Of a stretch of DNA of 14,875 bases, positions 6,061-13,844 are shown in pieces. The notes under the pieces are model-generated. The model was not told the origin of the DNA and made no database searches. It saw only the letters and a program-made list of their open reading frames with translations. How positions within the stretch are numbered: position 1 is the first letter of the stretch; every line of letters starts with the position of its first letter. The stretch is from JAHEIJ01 sp040235565 (GTDB taxonomy: Bacteria > Pseudomonadota > Gammaproteobacteria > UBA6429 > Thiohalophilaceae): positions 1 through 14,875 of the forward strand of contig JBECLA010000118.1 of the NCBI GenBank assembly GCA_040235565.1, written 5' to 3'. A program made the translations under genes and the position numbers.

Positions 6061-7754
6061 TAGTTGGATTCAGTCGGGAGGCAGGCATCCGGATCCAGGT
6101 CGATGGATCGGGCGGCAGCACACAGGGCGGTGGCTCGTTCGCTGTGGATACTCTCCAGCGTCAGTTTTTTGAAAATACCCAGTTTATCGAGATAGGTTTT
6201 GAGTTTGGGTCGTTTGCAGACAAGAAAGACTTTGCGATTGACGGCCAGAGTATCGCTAATCATGTCATCCAGGGCCCGGCAGGAAGTAAAATCCATTATC
6301 GGTACATCGGTAAGGTCCACTACCAGGGCATCGAACTGTTTGAAGTTGGCAAGCCGACGCACCATTCCTTTGGCAGCACCAAAGCTTAATGGTCCCTCAA
6401 TGTGATACAGCAGAATCCGTCCCTGGGCTTCTTTTAGTACGGCCTTTTCATGCTCCGTCAGCGGCGCTTCCTCTGTGGGTTCGTTGACGGTGGTGATGCT
6501 CTGGAGTTGCAAGTCAGTCATGCGCTTGAGAAACACCATACTGGCCATCACCATCCCGACAGACACGGCAATAATCAGATCGACAAACACGGTGAGCAAT
6601 AACACCGTAACCATTACGAATACACTTGTTTTGGGTATAGTTCGAATGCGTTTCAAATAGTCCCAGTCAATGATATCCACACCCACTTTCACTAGAATGC
6701 CGGCCAGCACCGCTTTAGGAATATTGGCAGCCAGGCCGCCGGCACCGAGGACAATCACCAGCAGAATCACGGCATGGAGCGCGCCGGAGATCGGTGTCAG
6801 ACCACCGGCTTTGACGTTGACCACCGTTCGCATTGTCGCGCCTGCCCCCGGCAGACCACCAAACAGACCAGCGATGGTATTACCGATACCCTGACCAACC
6901 AATTCCCGATCAGATTGGTGATGAGTTCGGGTCATGTTGTCAGCGACCAGCGAGGTGAGCAGCGAGTCAATGGACCCCAGCGCCGCCAGCATCAGTGCAG
7001 CAGGGATCATATCGGCCAGGTGGGTGAGCATGATGATCGGCAATTGGGGATCGGGTAAGCCGGTGGGGATCTCACCCAGAATAGGTGCGCCACTGTCCTG
7101 CATGAACAGGAGATACGCGGCGGTTCCCACTATCAATGCCATCAAGGGTGCCGGCAACAGGCGGTTCACTTTCGGGAAGTAAGTGGGAATGATAAACACA
7201 ATTGCCAGCGCAATCAGGGCCAGGGCCGATGCGCCTCCCTGGGGATTTAAAAGAAATTCAGGTGCGGCCAGGGTAGCCGCAAGCGGCTTGGCCGGTGAGT
7301 CGTATCCCATCAGGGGACCTATCTGTAGCAGAATGATGATGATGCCGATCCCGCTCATGAAACCGGATATCACCGGATGCGGTACCAGTTCAATGAATCG
7401 CCCAATCCGCAACAGGCCGAACAGGATTTGAAACAGACCACCCATGATGACTACGGTAAAGGCCAGGGCGACACCGGTAGCCGGATCATCCGGATAGAGG
7501 GTAGTGAATTGAGTAAAAACCAGGGCCATCACCACCGTCATTGGTCCGGTTGGCCCGGATACCTGGGCCGGTGTGCCGCCAAACAGGGAGGCGAAAAAAC
7601 CCACTAAAATGGCCCCATAGATACCGGCGATAGGACCGGCCCCGGACGTCACGCCCATCGCCAGCGCCAGGGGCAGAGCAACGACGGCCGCAGTCAGGCC
7701 TCCGTAGATATCGCCGCGGAGATTATTGAAGTGCAGGCCGTTTACCAAATGCAT
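6060..7754 (-). CDS. SulP/SLC26 anion transporter with STAS domain, BicA-like
   Basis: 564 residues with the full SulP layout: about 14 membrane segments (residues 15-415) and a cytoplasmic STAS domain (about 445-545, with VVDLTDVPIMDFTSCRAL). Sequence details follow cyanobacterial BicA more closely than sulfate permeases: the NNLRGDIYGGLTAAVVALPLAL start, SGAGPIAGIYGAILVGFF, FGGTPAQVSGPTGPMTVVMA, GFMSGIGIIIILLQ, VGQGIGN(x)6FGGLPGAGATMRTVVN and VKVGVDIIDWDYLKR. BicA imports HCO3- with Na+, so a role in dissolved inorganic carbon uptake for CO2 fixation is likely; sulfate or another anion cannot be excluded. The start is ATG 7754 with AAGGG 10 bases upstream. It lies downstream of nhaD on the same strand across a 357-base structured gap. 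Confidence 0.85.
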   Translation of the reverse strand: MHLVNGLHFNNLRGDIYGGLTAAVVALPLALAMGVTSGAGPIAGIYGAILVGFFASLFGGTPAQVSGPTGPMTVVMALVFTQFTTLYPDDPATGVALAFTVVIMGGLFQILFGLLRIGRFIELVPHPVISGFMSGIGIIIILLQIGPLMGYDSPAKPLAATLAAPEFLLNPQGGASALALIALAIVFIIPTYFPKVNRLLPAPLMALIVGTAAYLLFMQDSGAPILGEIPTGLPDPQLPIIMLTHLADMIPAALMLAALGSIDSLLTSLVADNMTRTHHQSDRELVGQGIGNTIAGLFGGLPGAGATMRTVVNVKAGGLTPISGALHAVILLVIVLGAGGLAANIPKAVLAGILVKVGVDIIDWDYLKRIRTIPKTSVFVMVTVLLLTVFVDLIIAVSVGMVMASMVFLKRMTDLQLQSITTVNEPTEEAPLTEHEKAVLKEAQGRILLYHIEGPLSFGAAKGMVRRLANFKQFDALVVDLTDVPIMDFTSCRALDDMISDTLAVNRKVFLVCKRPKLKTYLDKLGIFKKLTLESIHSERATALCAAARSIDLDPDACLPTESN

Positions 7755-8111
7755 GACTTTTTACCCTTATTGTTATACGTTCCAGTGTGACTATGCAAAA
7801 GTCCATTGGTGAAGGAGGCAAGGAAGTAATACTTTACATGCAAGTGACTTAAATAGAAAAGAGGGAAGTGATAGGAAACAACAGCAGGTCGCCAGGTACG
7901 AACCAGGCGATCAGGAATGCCCCAGGAAACCTCCGATAAAGTTAGTTTTCATCCTACATCTGACCTCCAGGGGCAATGTACATGGAGGTACAAGTGTCGC
8001 GGGAGCCAGGACGCCGGAAGCGACTGGAGGGAATGCAAGGGGATTGTAGGAACAATCCTTGCCTTGTAGGTTGCCTGGCGGTCACGCCAGAATGACGTGT
8101 TCAGAGTTGCC
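7755..8111 (-). other. Structured 357-base gap between nhaD and sulP
   Basis: Read on the - strand this leader carries many inverted repeats: CTGGCG/CGCCAG (8075-8080, 8085-8090), GGATTGT/ACAATCC (8041-8047, 8052-8058), GTCGC/GCGAC (7996-8000, 8020-8024), TGTAC/GTACA (7977-7981, 7988-7992), and CGCC(A)GG/CC(A)GGCG (7890-7896, 7903-7909). CCTCCAG (7964-7970) can pair with CTGGAGG (8024-8030) or, shifted one base, with TGGAGGT (7983-7989). None has a T-run, so none is an intrinsic terminator. It may be a 5' regulatory leader for sulP, a 3' stabiliser for nhaD, or decayed repeat DNA. A TATAAC box (7772-7777) is too near the start codon to be the promoter. Confidence 0.45.
7911..7952 (-). CDS. 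Possible 13-residue leader peptide upstream of sulP
   Basis: ATG (7950-7952) opens MKTNFIGGFLGHS and ends in TGA (7911-7913). A strong GGAGG (7964-7968 on the - strand) stands 11 bases upstream, somewhat far but usable. The ribosome site is inside a perfect inverted repeat that could mask it. A leader peptide controlling sulP is conceivable; there is no run of one amino acid that would point to classical attenuation. Confidence 0.25.
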   Translation of the reverse strand: MKTNFIGGFLGHS

Positions 8112-9527
8112 CTAGAACATGCCGCTATTGATCCACATATGGACGAAAATGCTCGCCACATACCCCAGGGCGATCGCCGGGGTCCATTTAAGGTGACTGA
8201 AGAAGGTATATTTTCCGCGTGCCTGACCCATCAAAGCCACACCCGCAGCAGAGCCGATGGAAAGCAGGCTGCCCCCGACACCGGCGGTGAGGGTAACCAG
8301 TAGCCACTGACCCGTGGGCATATCGGGATGCATGGTCAGCACGGCGAACATCACCGGAATATTATCCACGATGGCGGACAGTACGCCTACCGCGACATTG
8401 GCGGAAGTCGCTCCCCATATGGTGTACATGACTTCCGAGGCCACCGCCAGATAGCCGATGAAGCCGAGGCCACCAACGCATAACACCACACCATAGAAGA
8501 ACAGCAAGGTATCCCATTCGGCCCGGGCGATTTTACTGAAGACATCAAACGGCACCACATCACCCATCATTCGGTTGGCCTTGTCTTCATCATACGGCGT
8601 GGCATTGACTTGTCTGCCATGGGTGATACGCAGGTAATAACCGAAGATCTGCAGGTAAGCCAAACCGGTCAGCATACCCAGAACCGGTGGCAGGTGCAGG
8701 AAGTTGTGGAAGCTTACCGCGGTAGCAATGGTCAACAGGAACAGGACGATAATTCGTTTGGCCCCCCGGCGCATGGGTATTTCTTCACCCGAAGTGGTCG
8801 GTTTTTCATTTGGGATGGCGAAGTGCATGATCGCAGCCGGTACCAGGAAGTTGACCGCGGAGGGAATGAACAGGGCAAAGAAAGTCCAGAATTCCACAAT
8901 GCCCTTCTGCCACACCATCAGGGTGGTGATGTCACCAAAGGGACTGAAGGCACCACCGGCATTGGCCGCGACCACGATATTGATACAGGCGATACTCACG
9001 AAGCGGACGTTGTCTCCACCCACCGCCATGACCACGGCGCACATCAACAGCGCAGTAGTGAGGTTATCTGCCACGGGGGAAATAAAAAACGCCAGGATGC
9101 CCGTCAGCCAGAACAATTGGCGAAAGCCAAAGCCCTTGCGGATTAACCAGGTACGCAGCGCATCAAAAACCTGGCGTTCATCCATGGCATTGATATACGT
9201 CATCGCCACCAGCAGGAACAGCATCAGTTCCGCATATTCCAGCAAGTTATGGCGCGCTGCGGCTTCCGCACTATGCGTCATGCCTTGACCGGCGTAAACC
9301 GCGGCGATAATCGCCCAGATAATACCGGCGGCCAGAATGACCGGTTTGGATTTACGCAAGTGGGTAAATTCTTCGGCCATTACCAGCACATAAGCCACCA
9401 CAAAAATCGCAATGGCCCAGTAACCGACAGGATGACTGGTAAGGTCCAGGGTTTCACTGTGGGCTGATGTTGCCAACGCCAAACCGGGCAGCGAGAACAG
9501 GGCAAGAGCAGAGAGCAATGTCTTCAA
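8112..9527 (-). CDS. nhaD: NhaD-type Na+/H+ antiporter
   Basis: 471 residues, the usual NhaD length. After a signal-like N-terminus (LLSALALFSLPGLALA) come about 12 membrane segments. The NhaD family core is clear: AELMLFLLVAMTYINAM, ILAFFISPVADNLTTALLM (the conserved buried Asp-Asn pair, near residue 155) and NIVVAANAGGAFSPFGDITTLMVW; later, SAIVDNIPVMFA and VGGSLLSIGSAAGVALMG. NhaD exports Na+ (or Li+) for H+ at alkaline pH and is common in halo-alkaliphilic bacteria. There is no ATG before the first helix; the frame begins with TTG 9527, preceded by GGGG 8 bases upstream. It lies 70 bases downstream of the SLC13-type gene, behind a terminator. It could supply the Na+ gradient for the downstream BicA-like carrier. 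Confidence 0.88.
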   Translation of the reverse strand: MKTLLSALALFSLPGLALATSAHSETLDLTSHPVGYWAIAIFVVAYVLVMAEEFTHLRKSKPVILAAGIIWAIIAAVYAGQGMTHSAEAAARHNLLEYAELMLFLLVAMTYINAMDERQVFDALRTWLIRKGFGFRQLFWLTGILAFFISPVADNLTTALLMCAVVMAVGGDNVRFVSIACINIVVAANAGGAFSPFGDITTLMVWQKGIVEFWTFFALFIPSAVNFLVPAAIMHFAIPNEKPTTSGEEIPMRRGAKRIIVLFLLTIATAVSFHNFLHLPPVLGMLTGLAYLQIFGYYLRITHGRQVNATPYDEDKANRMMGDVVPFDVFSKIARAEWDTLLFFYGVVLCVGGLGFIGYLAVASEVMYTIWGATSANVAVGVLSAIVDNIPVMFAVLTMHPDMPTGQWLLVTLTAGVGGSLLSIGSAAGVALMGQARGKYTFFSHLKWTPAIALGYVASIFVHMWINSGMF

Positions 9528-9550
9528 GGTTTTATCCCCATGGTTTAACT

Positions 9551-9575
9551 AAAAACGGGGCGGTGATGCCCCGTT
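9551..9575 (-). terminator. Intrinsic terminator between the SLC13-type gene and nhaD
   Basis: On the - strand, ACGGGGC and GCCCCGT (stem bases 9568-9574 and 9555-9561) form a 7-bp stem with a six-base loop, followed by a T-run (9551-9555). It lies 23 bases after the SLC13 stop and 24 bases before the nhaD start, so it would separate these genes or tune read-through into nhaD. No clear promoter is visible between it and nhaD. Confidence 0.75.
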
Positions 9576-9597
9576 AGGTCAGATTGTCTGGTGCTTC

Positions 9598-11559
9598 CTA
9601 GTACACAATATTCAACATGGTGAGAGATACGACCAGGAACAGGATGGTCATAATTCCCCCGGCCCTCATGAAATCCGGCACCCGATAGCCGGCTGGTCCC
9701 ATGATCAAGGCGTTAACCTGATGCGTGGGAATAAGGAATGAGTTGGAAGTCGCAATTGCGACGGTCAGGGCATAGACGGCCGGGTCCGCGCCGGCCCCGA
9801 TGGCAATATTCACGGCCAGAGGCACCAGCAGAACGGTTGCTCCGACATTCGACATGACCAGGGTAAAGAAGGTTGCGAGCACGGCAATCGCTGCCTGCAA
9901 GACCCAGCCAGGGACGCCACCAAGCAGGTCCAGCGTTTGCTGGGCAATCCAGGCGGCGGTACCGGAATTTTCTACCGCGGCCCCCAGGGGGATCAGGCTG
10001 GCCAGCAGAAAGACGGTTTTCCAACTGACAGCTTGATAAGCCTCGTCCATACTGAGCACCCCGGTCAACACCATACCCATGGCGCCGACCAGCAGCGAAA
10101 TCGAAAGGCGCAGATCCGAAAACAGAATCAGAGCCAGGGCAATCAGGAAAAACACCAGCGCAAATCCAAGTTTGTTTGGCCGCAATTCTTCATGGGGATA
10201 CTCGGTTGTCACCACGACGAAGTTGCGATGGTCCTTTTCCAGATGTGACAACGCTAACCAGGTGGTGTGAACGATTAAAGTGTCACCCGCCTGCAGGGGC
10301 ATGTCGCGGACACCTTCCCCCTCGCGGTAGGTTTCACCCCCACGGTGCAGTGCCAGCAGGGATATGCCGTAGGTCTTGCGCATCCAGACATCGCGGGCAC
10401 TTTTACCAATCAAGGTAGAACTGGGCGGAATGACTACCTCGGCAATACCGGCTTTGGTGGCGGACAACGATTCAGTAAAGGTTTCCAGATCACCGCGGAC
10501 CTTGAGACGGTATTTATCCGCAAAGGCTCGCAGGGCGTAGGGCGAGCCAATCACCCCCAGCACGGTATTGGCTTCGATACCGATGTCACGCGCCAGGCCA
10601 CCGGGACCGATGCGTAAATCTTCAGAACCGCGCAAGGCAGCAATGACACGGATTTTTTCCACGCCTTCGATATCATCCAGCAACATACCAATCAGGGAAC
10701 TTTCTGGCGGGACTTCCATTTCATACATATCGAAGTCCAGATTATAGGTGTCCTTGAAGTACTGCATGGTGCTGGTAGCTTCAGCCCCTTCGGTTTTTAT
10801 GGTGGGAAGGACGAAGCGACCGGCGATGACGAAATACAGAATGCCGGAAAGTACCAGTGCGACACCAATCGGTGTCACAGAAAACAGGTTCCAGGTTTCC
10901 ATTTGCTTGTCGGCGGGCAGGGCCTGGTTGGAGGTGTTGATTAGATCATTTAACAAAATCAACGGACTGGAGCCGACCATGGTCATGGTTCCACCCAGGA
11001 TGGCGCAGAATCCCATCGGCATGAGTAAGCGTGACATTGGCAGGCCGGTGCGGGCGGAGATCCGGCTCACCACCGGCAGGAACAGCGCGGCGGCACCAAC
11101 GTTCTGCATAAAACTGGAAATGAAACCAACGGTGCTGGAGATTAGCGGTATTACGCGTTTTTCCGTGGTCCCGCCAATCTTAAGAATAAAACTGGCGACT
11201 TGCCCCATGATGCCGGTTTTATCGAGACCGGCACCGATGATCATCACGGCAATAATTGAAATCACTGCATTACCGGCAAAACCATCAAACAGATGGGTGG
11301 GATCGACCAGGGGCGCGGAGAGTCCCAGATTGGCGCCGAACAGGCCTGTCAGACCCAGCAGAACCATAATCGTCACGGCGGCGACGTCAACCGGGACAAT
11401 TTCAAAGGCGAAGAGATAAATCGTTAGCAGCAGGATGGCGGACACCCAGGCGATTTCGGTGCTGGGGACGGCATTACTCAGGATCACACCGATGATAATG
11501 AAAATCGCAGCGGCGATAGCGCGTTTGATGGTTTGTTTGCTATTAAATGCGGCGCTCAA
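9598..11559 (-). CDS. SLC13/DASS-type permease with two RCK_C (TrkA_C) domains
   Basis: 653 residues from TTG 11559, which has a GGGGAG ribosome site 6 bases upstream. The frame stays open for 100 codons further, but that extension is low-complexity, overlaps the divergent sulP gene and has no ribosome site, so I reject it. Domains in order: membrane half one (about 10-260, with MQNVGAAALFLPVV), two cytoplasmic RCK_C domains (about 285-365, with VPPESSLIGMLLDD; and 370-448, with VIPPSSTLIGKSARDV), then membrane half two (455-653, with VMSNVGATVLLVPLA and SNSFLIPTHQVNALIMGPAGY). The architecture matches bacterial and algal SAC1/SLT-like Na+/sulfate carriers of the SLC13 type; the RCK_C domains imply ligand control. 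Sulfate or another divalent anion is likely, but the substrate is unproven. Confidence 0.85.
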   Translation of the reverse strand: MSAAFNSKQTIKRAIAAAIFIIIGVILSNAVPSTEIAWVSAILLLTIYLFAFEIVPVDVAAVTIMVLLGLTGLFGANLGLSAPLVDPTHLFDGFAGNAVISIIAVMIIGAGLDKTGIMGQVASFILKIGGTTEKRVIPLISSTVGFISSFMQNVGAAALFLPVVSRISARTGLPMSRLLMPMGFCAILGGTMTMVGSSPLILLNDLINTSNQALPADKQMETWNLFSVTPIGVALVLSGILYFVIAGRFVLPTIKTEGAEATSTMQYFKDTYNLDFDMYEMEVPPESSLIGMLLDDIEGVEKIRVIAALRGSEDLRIGPGGLARDIGIEANTVLGVIGSPYALRAFADKYRLKVRGDLETFTESLSATKAGIAEVVIPPSSTLIGKSARDVWMRKTYGISLLALHRGGETYREGEGVRDMPLQAGDTLIVHTTWLALSHLEKDHRNFVVVTTEYPHEELRPNKLGFALVFFLIALALILFSDLRLSISLLVGAMGMVLTGVLSMDEAYQAVSWKTVFLLASLIPLGAAVENSGTAAWIAQQTLDLLGGVPGWVLQAAIAVLATFFTLVMSNVGATVLLVPLAVNIAIGAGADPAVYALTVAIATSNSFLIPTHQVNALIMGPAGYRVPDFMRAGGIMTILFLVVSLTMLNIVY

Positions 11560-11596
11560 AGATATCTCCCCAAATCTATCCGTTATTCCAAAGAAC

Positions 11597-11632
11597 AGGG
11601 ACGTGATGCCAGCTGTAGACGCCGGAGTCCCT
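11597..11632 (-). promoter_or_regulatory. Hairpin in the SLC13-gene 5' leader
   Basis: AGGGAC (11597-11602) and GTCCCT (11627-11632) enclose a second helix, 11609-11613 with 11621-11625. As RNA of the - strand the inner helix pairs completely (one G-U), whereas the + strand would have a mismatch, so the structure fits the - transcript better. It lies between the proposed promoter and the TTG start and could be a control element or simply a stable leader stem. Confidence 0.35.
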
Positions 11633-11658
11633 AAGAGTAGGCATAAAATGAGCCGCGC

Positions 11659-11686
11659 ATTATATATCCGATTACCAAACTGATAA
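11659..11686 (-). promoter_or_regulatory. Sigma-70-type promoter for the SLC13-type gene
   Basis: On the - strand TTATCA (11681-11686) is followed after 16 bases by a perfect TATAAT (11659-11664). Transcription would begin near 11652, giving a leader of roughly 93 nt before TTG 11559. Confidence 0.5.
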
Positions 11687-11701
11687 AGGCGCTGGTAGTA
11701 T
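11672..11701 (+). promoter_or_regulatory. Possible promoter for the divergent sulP gene
   Basis: TTACCA (11672-11677) and TAGTAT (11696-11701) are 18 bases apart, and the second box is preceded by TGG, an extended -10 element. Each box matches the consensus in four of six positions. It overlaps the opposite promoter, so the two genes could compete for polymerase. Confidence 0.35.
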
Positions 11702-11736
11702 GTGTGATTAAGTTGGTTGCACAATGGGAGAGACTG

Positions 11737-13494
11737 ATGGAAGCGTTGAAGCAACGGTTTTTGCCTTTTCTTGACTGGTTTGGTCAGGTTCGTGACCGAA
11801 ACGTACTGCGCGCGGATCTGATTGCGGGTACGACCGTTGCGCTGGTACTGATTCCTCAATCCATGGCTTACGCCCAGTTGGCGGGTTTACCGGCTTATTA
11901 CGGCTTGTATGCTTCGTTTCTACCGGTCATCGTTGCCTCGCTGTGGGGCTCCTCGGCCCAACTGATGACCGGGCCGGTCGCGGTCGTTTCTCTGTTGACG
12001 GCGTCTACCCTCGCCGGTTATGTGGCAATTGGTTCGGATGAATTTATTGCCCTTGCAATTATGATGGCTTTTCTGGTGGGGATAGTGCAGTTTTTGCTCG
12101 GCGTGTTTCGCCTTGGTGTGATCGTCAATTTTCTTTCTCATCCGGTCATTCTGGGTTTTACCAACGCAGCGGCCTTGATCATCGGCCTTTCCCAGCTGAA
12201 CAAGATTTTTGGTGTTCACAAGCCGCGTAGCGAAAATTTTATCAATGATATCTGGGAGGTTGTGTTACAAATACCCGATACACATATTCCTACCCTTATT
12301 ATGGGTGTTGCAGCAATTGCAATTATGTGGGGATTAAAAAAATATCTGCCGATAATACCGGGTGTGTTGGTCGCCGTGGTCATTACCACCTTCGCAAGTT
12401 GGATATTCAATTTTAATGGCGCGGTTGTGGGTGAAGTCCCGCAGGGGTTGCCCAGCCTGAAAATGCCTCAGCTGAGTTGGGATATGGCAAAGAATCTGTT
12501 GCCAAGTGCCTTTGTGATTTCTCTGGTCGGTTTTATGGAGGCTATTTCCATTGCCAAAGCCATCGCTTCGAAAACCAAGCAGCACATTGATCCCAACCAG
12601 GAATTAATCGGTCAGGGTCTCGCCAATATGGTGGGCAGTCTCGGACAGTCTTATCCGGTAAGCGGCTCATTTTCACGCTCAGCGGTCAATTTCAATGCCG
12701 GTGCCATGACCGGGATGTCCGCTGTGTTTACCGCATTAATCGTCCTGATTACCTTGATGTTTCTGACCCCGTTGTTATATCACTTACCGCAGGCGGTACT
12801 TGCCGCAGTAATCATGATGGCGGTATTTGGCCTGATTAATTTTAAGGCAATTAAACATGCCTGGCAGGCTCACTTGCATGATGGGTTGGCGGCTGTGGTC
12901 ACATTTATAGCCACACTGGCATTTGCGCCGCACCTGGATAATGGCATCATGTTGGGCGCCGGCATGGCGATTGTGTTGTTCCTTTATCGTTCCATGAAAC
13001 CTCGCGTCGCGATTCTCGGGCGTTTCAAGGATGGCACATTACGTGATGTAAAGATGAATCCTGATCTGGTCACCGATGACAAGATTCTGGCGATTCGCTA
13101 TGACGGTTCGCTGTATTTTGCCAACGTTTCATTTTTTGAAGATGCCATCCTCGAAGCCCAGGCGCATAAACCGGAAGCCCAGTTTATTCTCATCGTTGGT
13201 GACGGCATCAATCAGGTGGATGCTTCCGGTGAAGAAGTCTTGCATCATGTCATTTCGCGACTCCGTGGCAATGGTGTGGGTATTGTATTCAGCGGCTTGA
13301 AAAAACAGGTATTGGATACCCTGTCACGAACCGGATTGAGCAATGTGATCGGTGAGGAAAATATCTTCCCTACTGCTGATCTGGCGCTGGAGTCTATTTA
13401 CGAACAGCTTGAAGCCGCATCTGGCGGTGAAGTTTTCTGTCCGCTGCGACCCGGTTATGACCCGGATGCGGAATACAAACGCGCAGAGCATTAG
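11737..13494 (+). CDS. SulP/SLC26 sulfate-permease-type transporter with STAS domain
   Basis: 585 residues from ATG 11737, chosen because GGGAG (11726-11730) sits 6 bases upstream; an in-frame GTG at 11704 would add 11 residues. The N-terminus has the classical SulP start: LRADLIAGTTVALVLIPQSMAYAQLAGLPAYYGLYASFLPVIVASLWGSS, then LMTGPVAVVSLLTA and NFLSHPVILGFTNAAALIIGLSQL. QGLANMVGSLGQSYPVSGSFSRSAVNF is the conserved helix 8-10 segment. The STAS domain covers about residues 440-560, with the VDASGEEVL loop. It is a different SulP subfamily from the BicA-like one in this window: this one resembles sulfate permeases. In a thiosulfate oxidiser, sulfate export or uptake, or bicarbonate uptake, are all possible. 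It is transcribed divergently from the SLC13-type gene. Confidence 0.88.
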   Translation: MEALKQRFLPFLDWFGQVRDRNVLRADLIAGTTVALVLIPQSMAYAQLAGLPAYYGLYASFLPVIVASLWGSSAQLMTGPVAVVSLLTASTLAGYVAIGSDEFIALAIMMAFLVGIVQFLLGVFRLGVIVNFLSHPVILGFTNAAALIIGLSQLNKIFGVHKPRSENFINDIWEVVLQIPDTHIPTLIMGVAAIAIMWGLKKYLPIIPGVLVAVVITTFASWIFNFNGAVVGEVPQGLPSLKMPQLSWDMAKNLLPSAFVISLVGFMEAISIAKAIASKTKQHIDPNQELIGQGLANMVGSLGQSYPVSGSFSRSAVNFNAGAMTGMSAVFTALIVLITLMFLTPLLYHLPQAVLAAVIMMAVFGLINFKAIKHAWQAHLHDGLAAVVTFIATLAFAPHLDNGIMLGAGMAIVLFLYRSMKPRVAILGRFKDGTLRDVKMNPDLVTDDKILAIRYDGSLYFANVSFFEDAILEAQAHKPEAQFILIVGDGINQVDASGEEVLHHVISRLRGNGVGIVFSGLKKQVLDTLSRTGLSNVIGEENIFPTADLALESIYEQLEAASGGEVFCPLRPGYDPDAEYKRAEH

Positions 13495-13797
13495 TCATAA
13501 CATCTATTGCAATTATATCCGGCAGAGGATTCAAATGACCTGCCGGGTTACATTTCTTCAGCGCTATCCTGCTGCAGACTATTCCGCTGCTGTTGTTTCG
13601 CTCGAAGCAGGAACAAAACGTGAGATCCACGTTAACAGAAAATTAGCGATAAATCGCAAACCCTTAATCTGTCTGAGTGATGCAAATAGTAGCCGTAGTG
13701 TACCAGTTGTTTTTTTCTGAATGAAAGTATCGCTGTGAGGCAGGATTATCAGTGAATGTGATTCGGTAACGGCATATTGCTCTATAACACAGAGATA
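13495..13797. other. Intergenic stretch downstream of sulP
   Basis: No supported gene. CCGGCAG (13519-13525) and CTGCCGG (13540-13546) form a 7-bp hairpin with a 14-base loop soon after the sulP stop, with no T-run after it. A 61-codon ORF (ATG 13535, stop at 13720) has an AGAGGA site in that loop, but its composition is not protein-like to my eye. A run of seven T (13709-13716) has no stem before it. Confidence 0.4.
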
Positions 13798-13830
13798 AAA
13801 AAGCCCGGCATGTGCCGGGCTTTTTGTTTT
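13797..13830. terminator. Bidirectional intrinsic terminator
   Basis: GCCCGGC (13803-13809) and GCCGGGC (13814-13820) form a GC-rich stem with an ATGT loop, flanked by six A (13797-13802) and five T (13821-13825). It would stop soxA transcription on the - strand, 15 bases after the soxA stop, and also rightward transcription from the sulP gene. Confidence 0.85.
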
Positions 13831-13844
13831 GCTAGCAGGCTACT

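Noticed and set aside
7754..7800. TATAAC at 7772-7777 as the sulP promoter -10
   Set aside because: Transcription would begin about 10 bases before the ATG, inside or after the ribosome site, and the -35 match is poor.
7755..8111. Assignment of the nhaD-sulP gap to a known Na+ or other riboswitch class
   Set aside because: The gene context invites it, but I could not match the sequence to any consensus I know, so I report only the structure.
6670..11683. Several long + strand ORFs (for example 8704-9288 and 10748-11419) opposite the transporter genes
   Set aside because: They mirror hydrophobic codons of well-supported membrane proteins on the - strand, have no ribosome sites and show no recognisable domains.
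11560..11859. 100-codon N-terminal extension of the SLC13-type gene
   Set aside because: It overlaps the divergent sulP gene and both promoters, has no ribosome site and no family similarity; TTG 11559 has GGGGAG at good spacing.
13535..13720. 61-codon ORF after the second sulP gene
   Set aside because: An AGAGGA site precedes it, but the site lies in a hairpin loop, the peptide shows no domain, and codon use does not look like that of the neighbouring genes.
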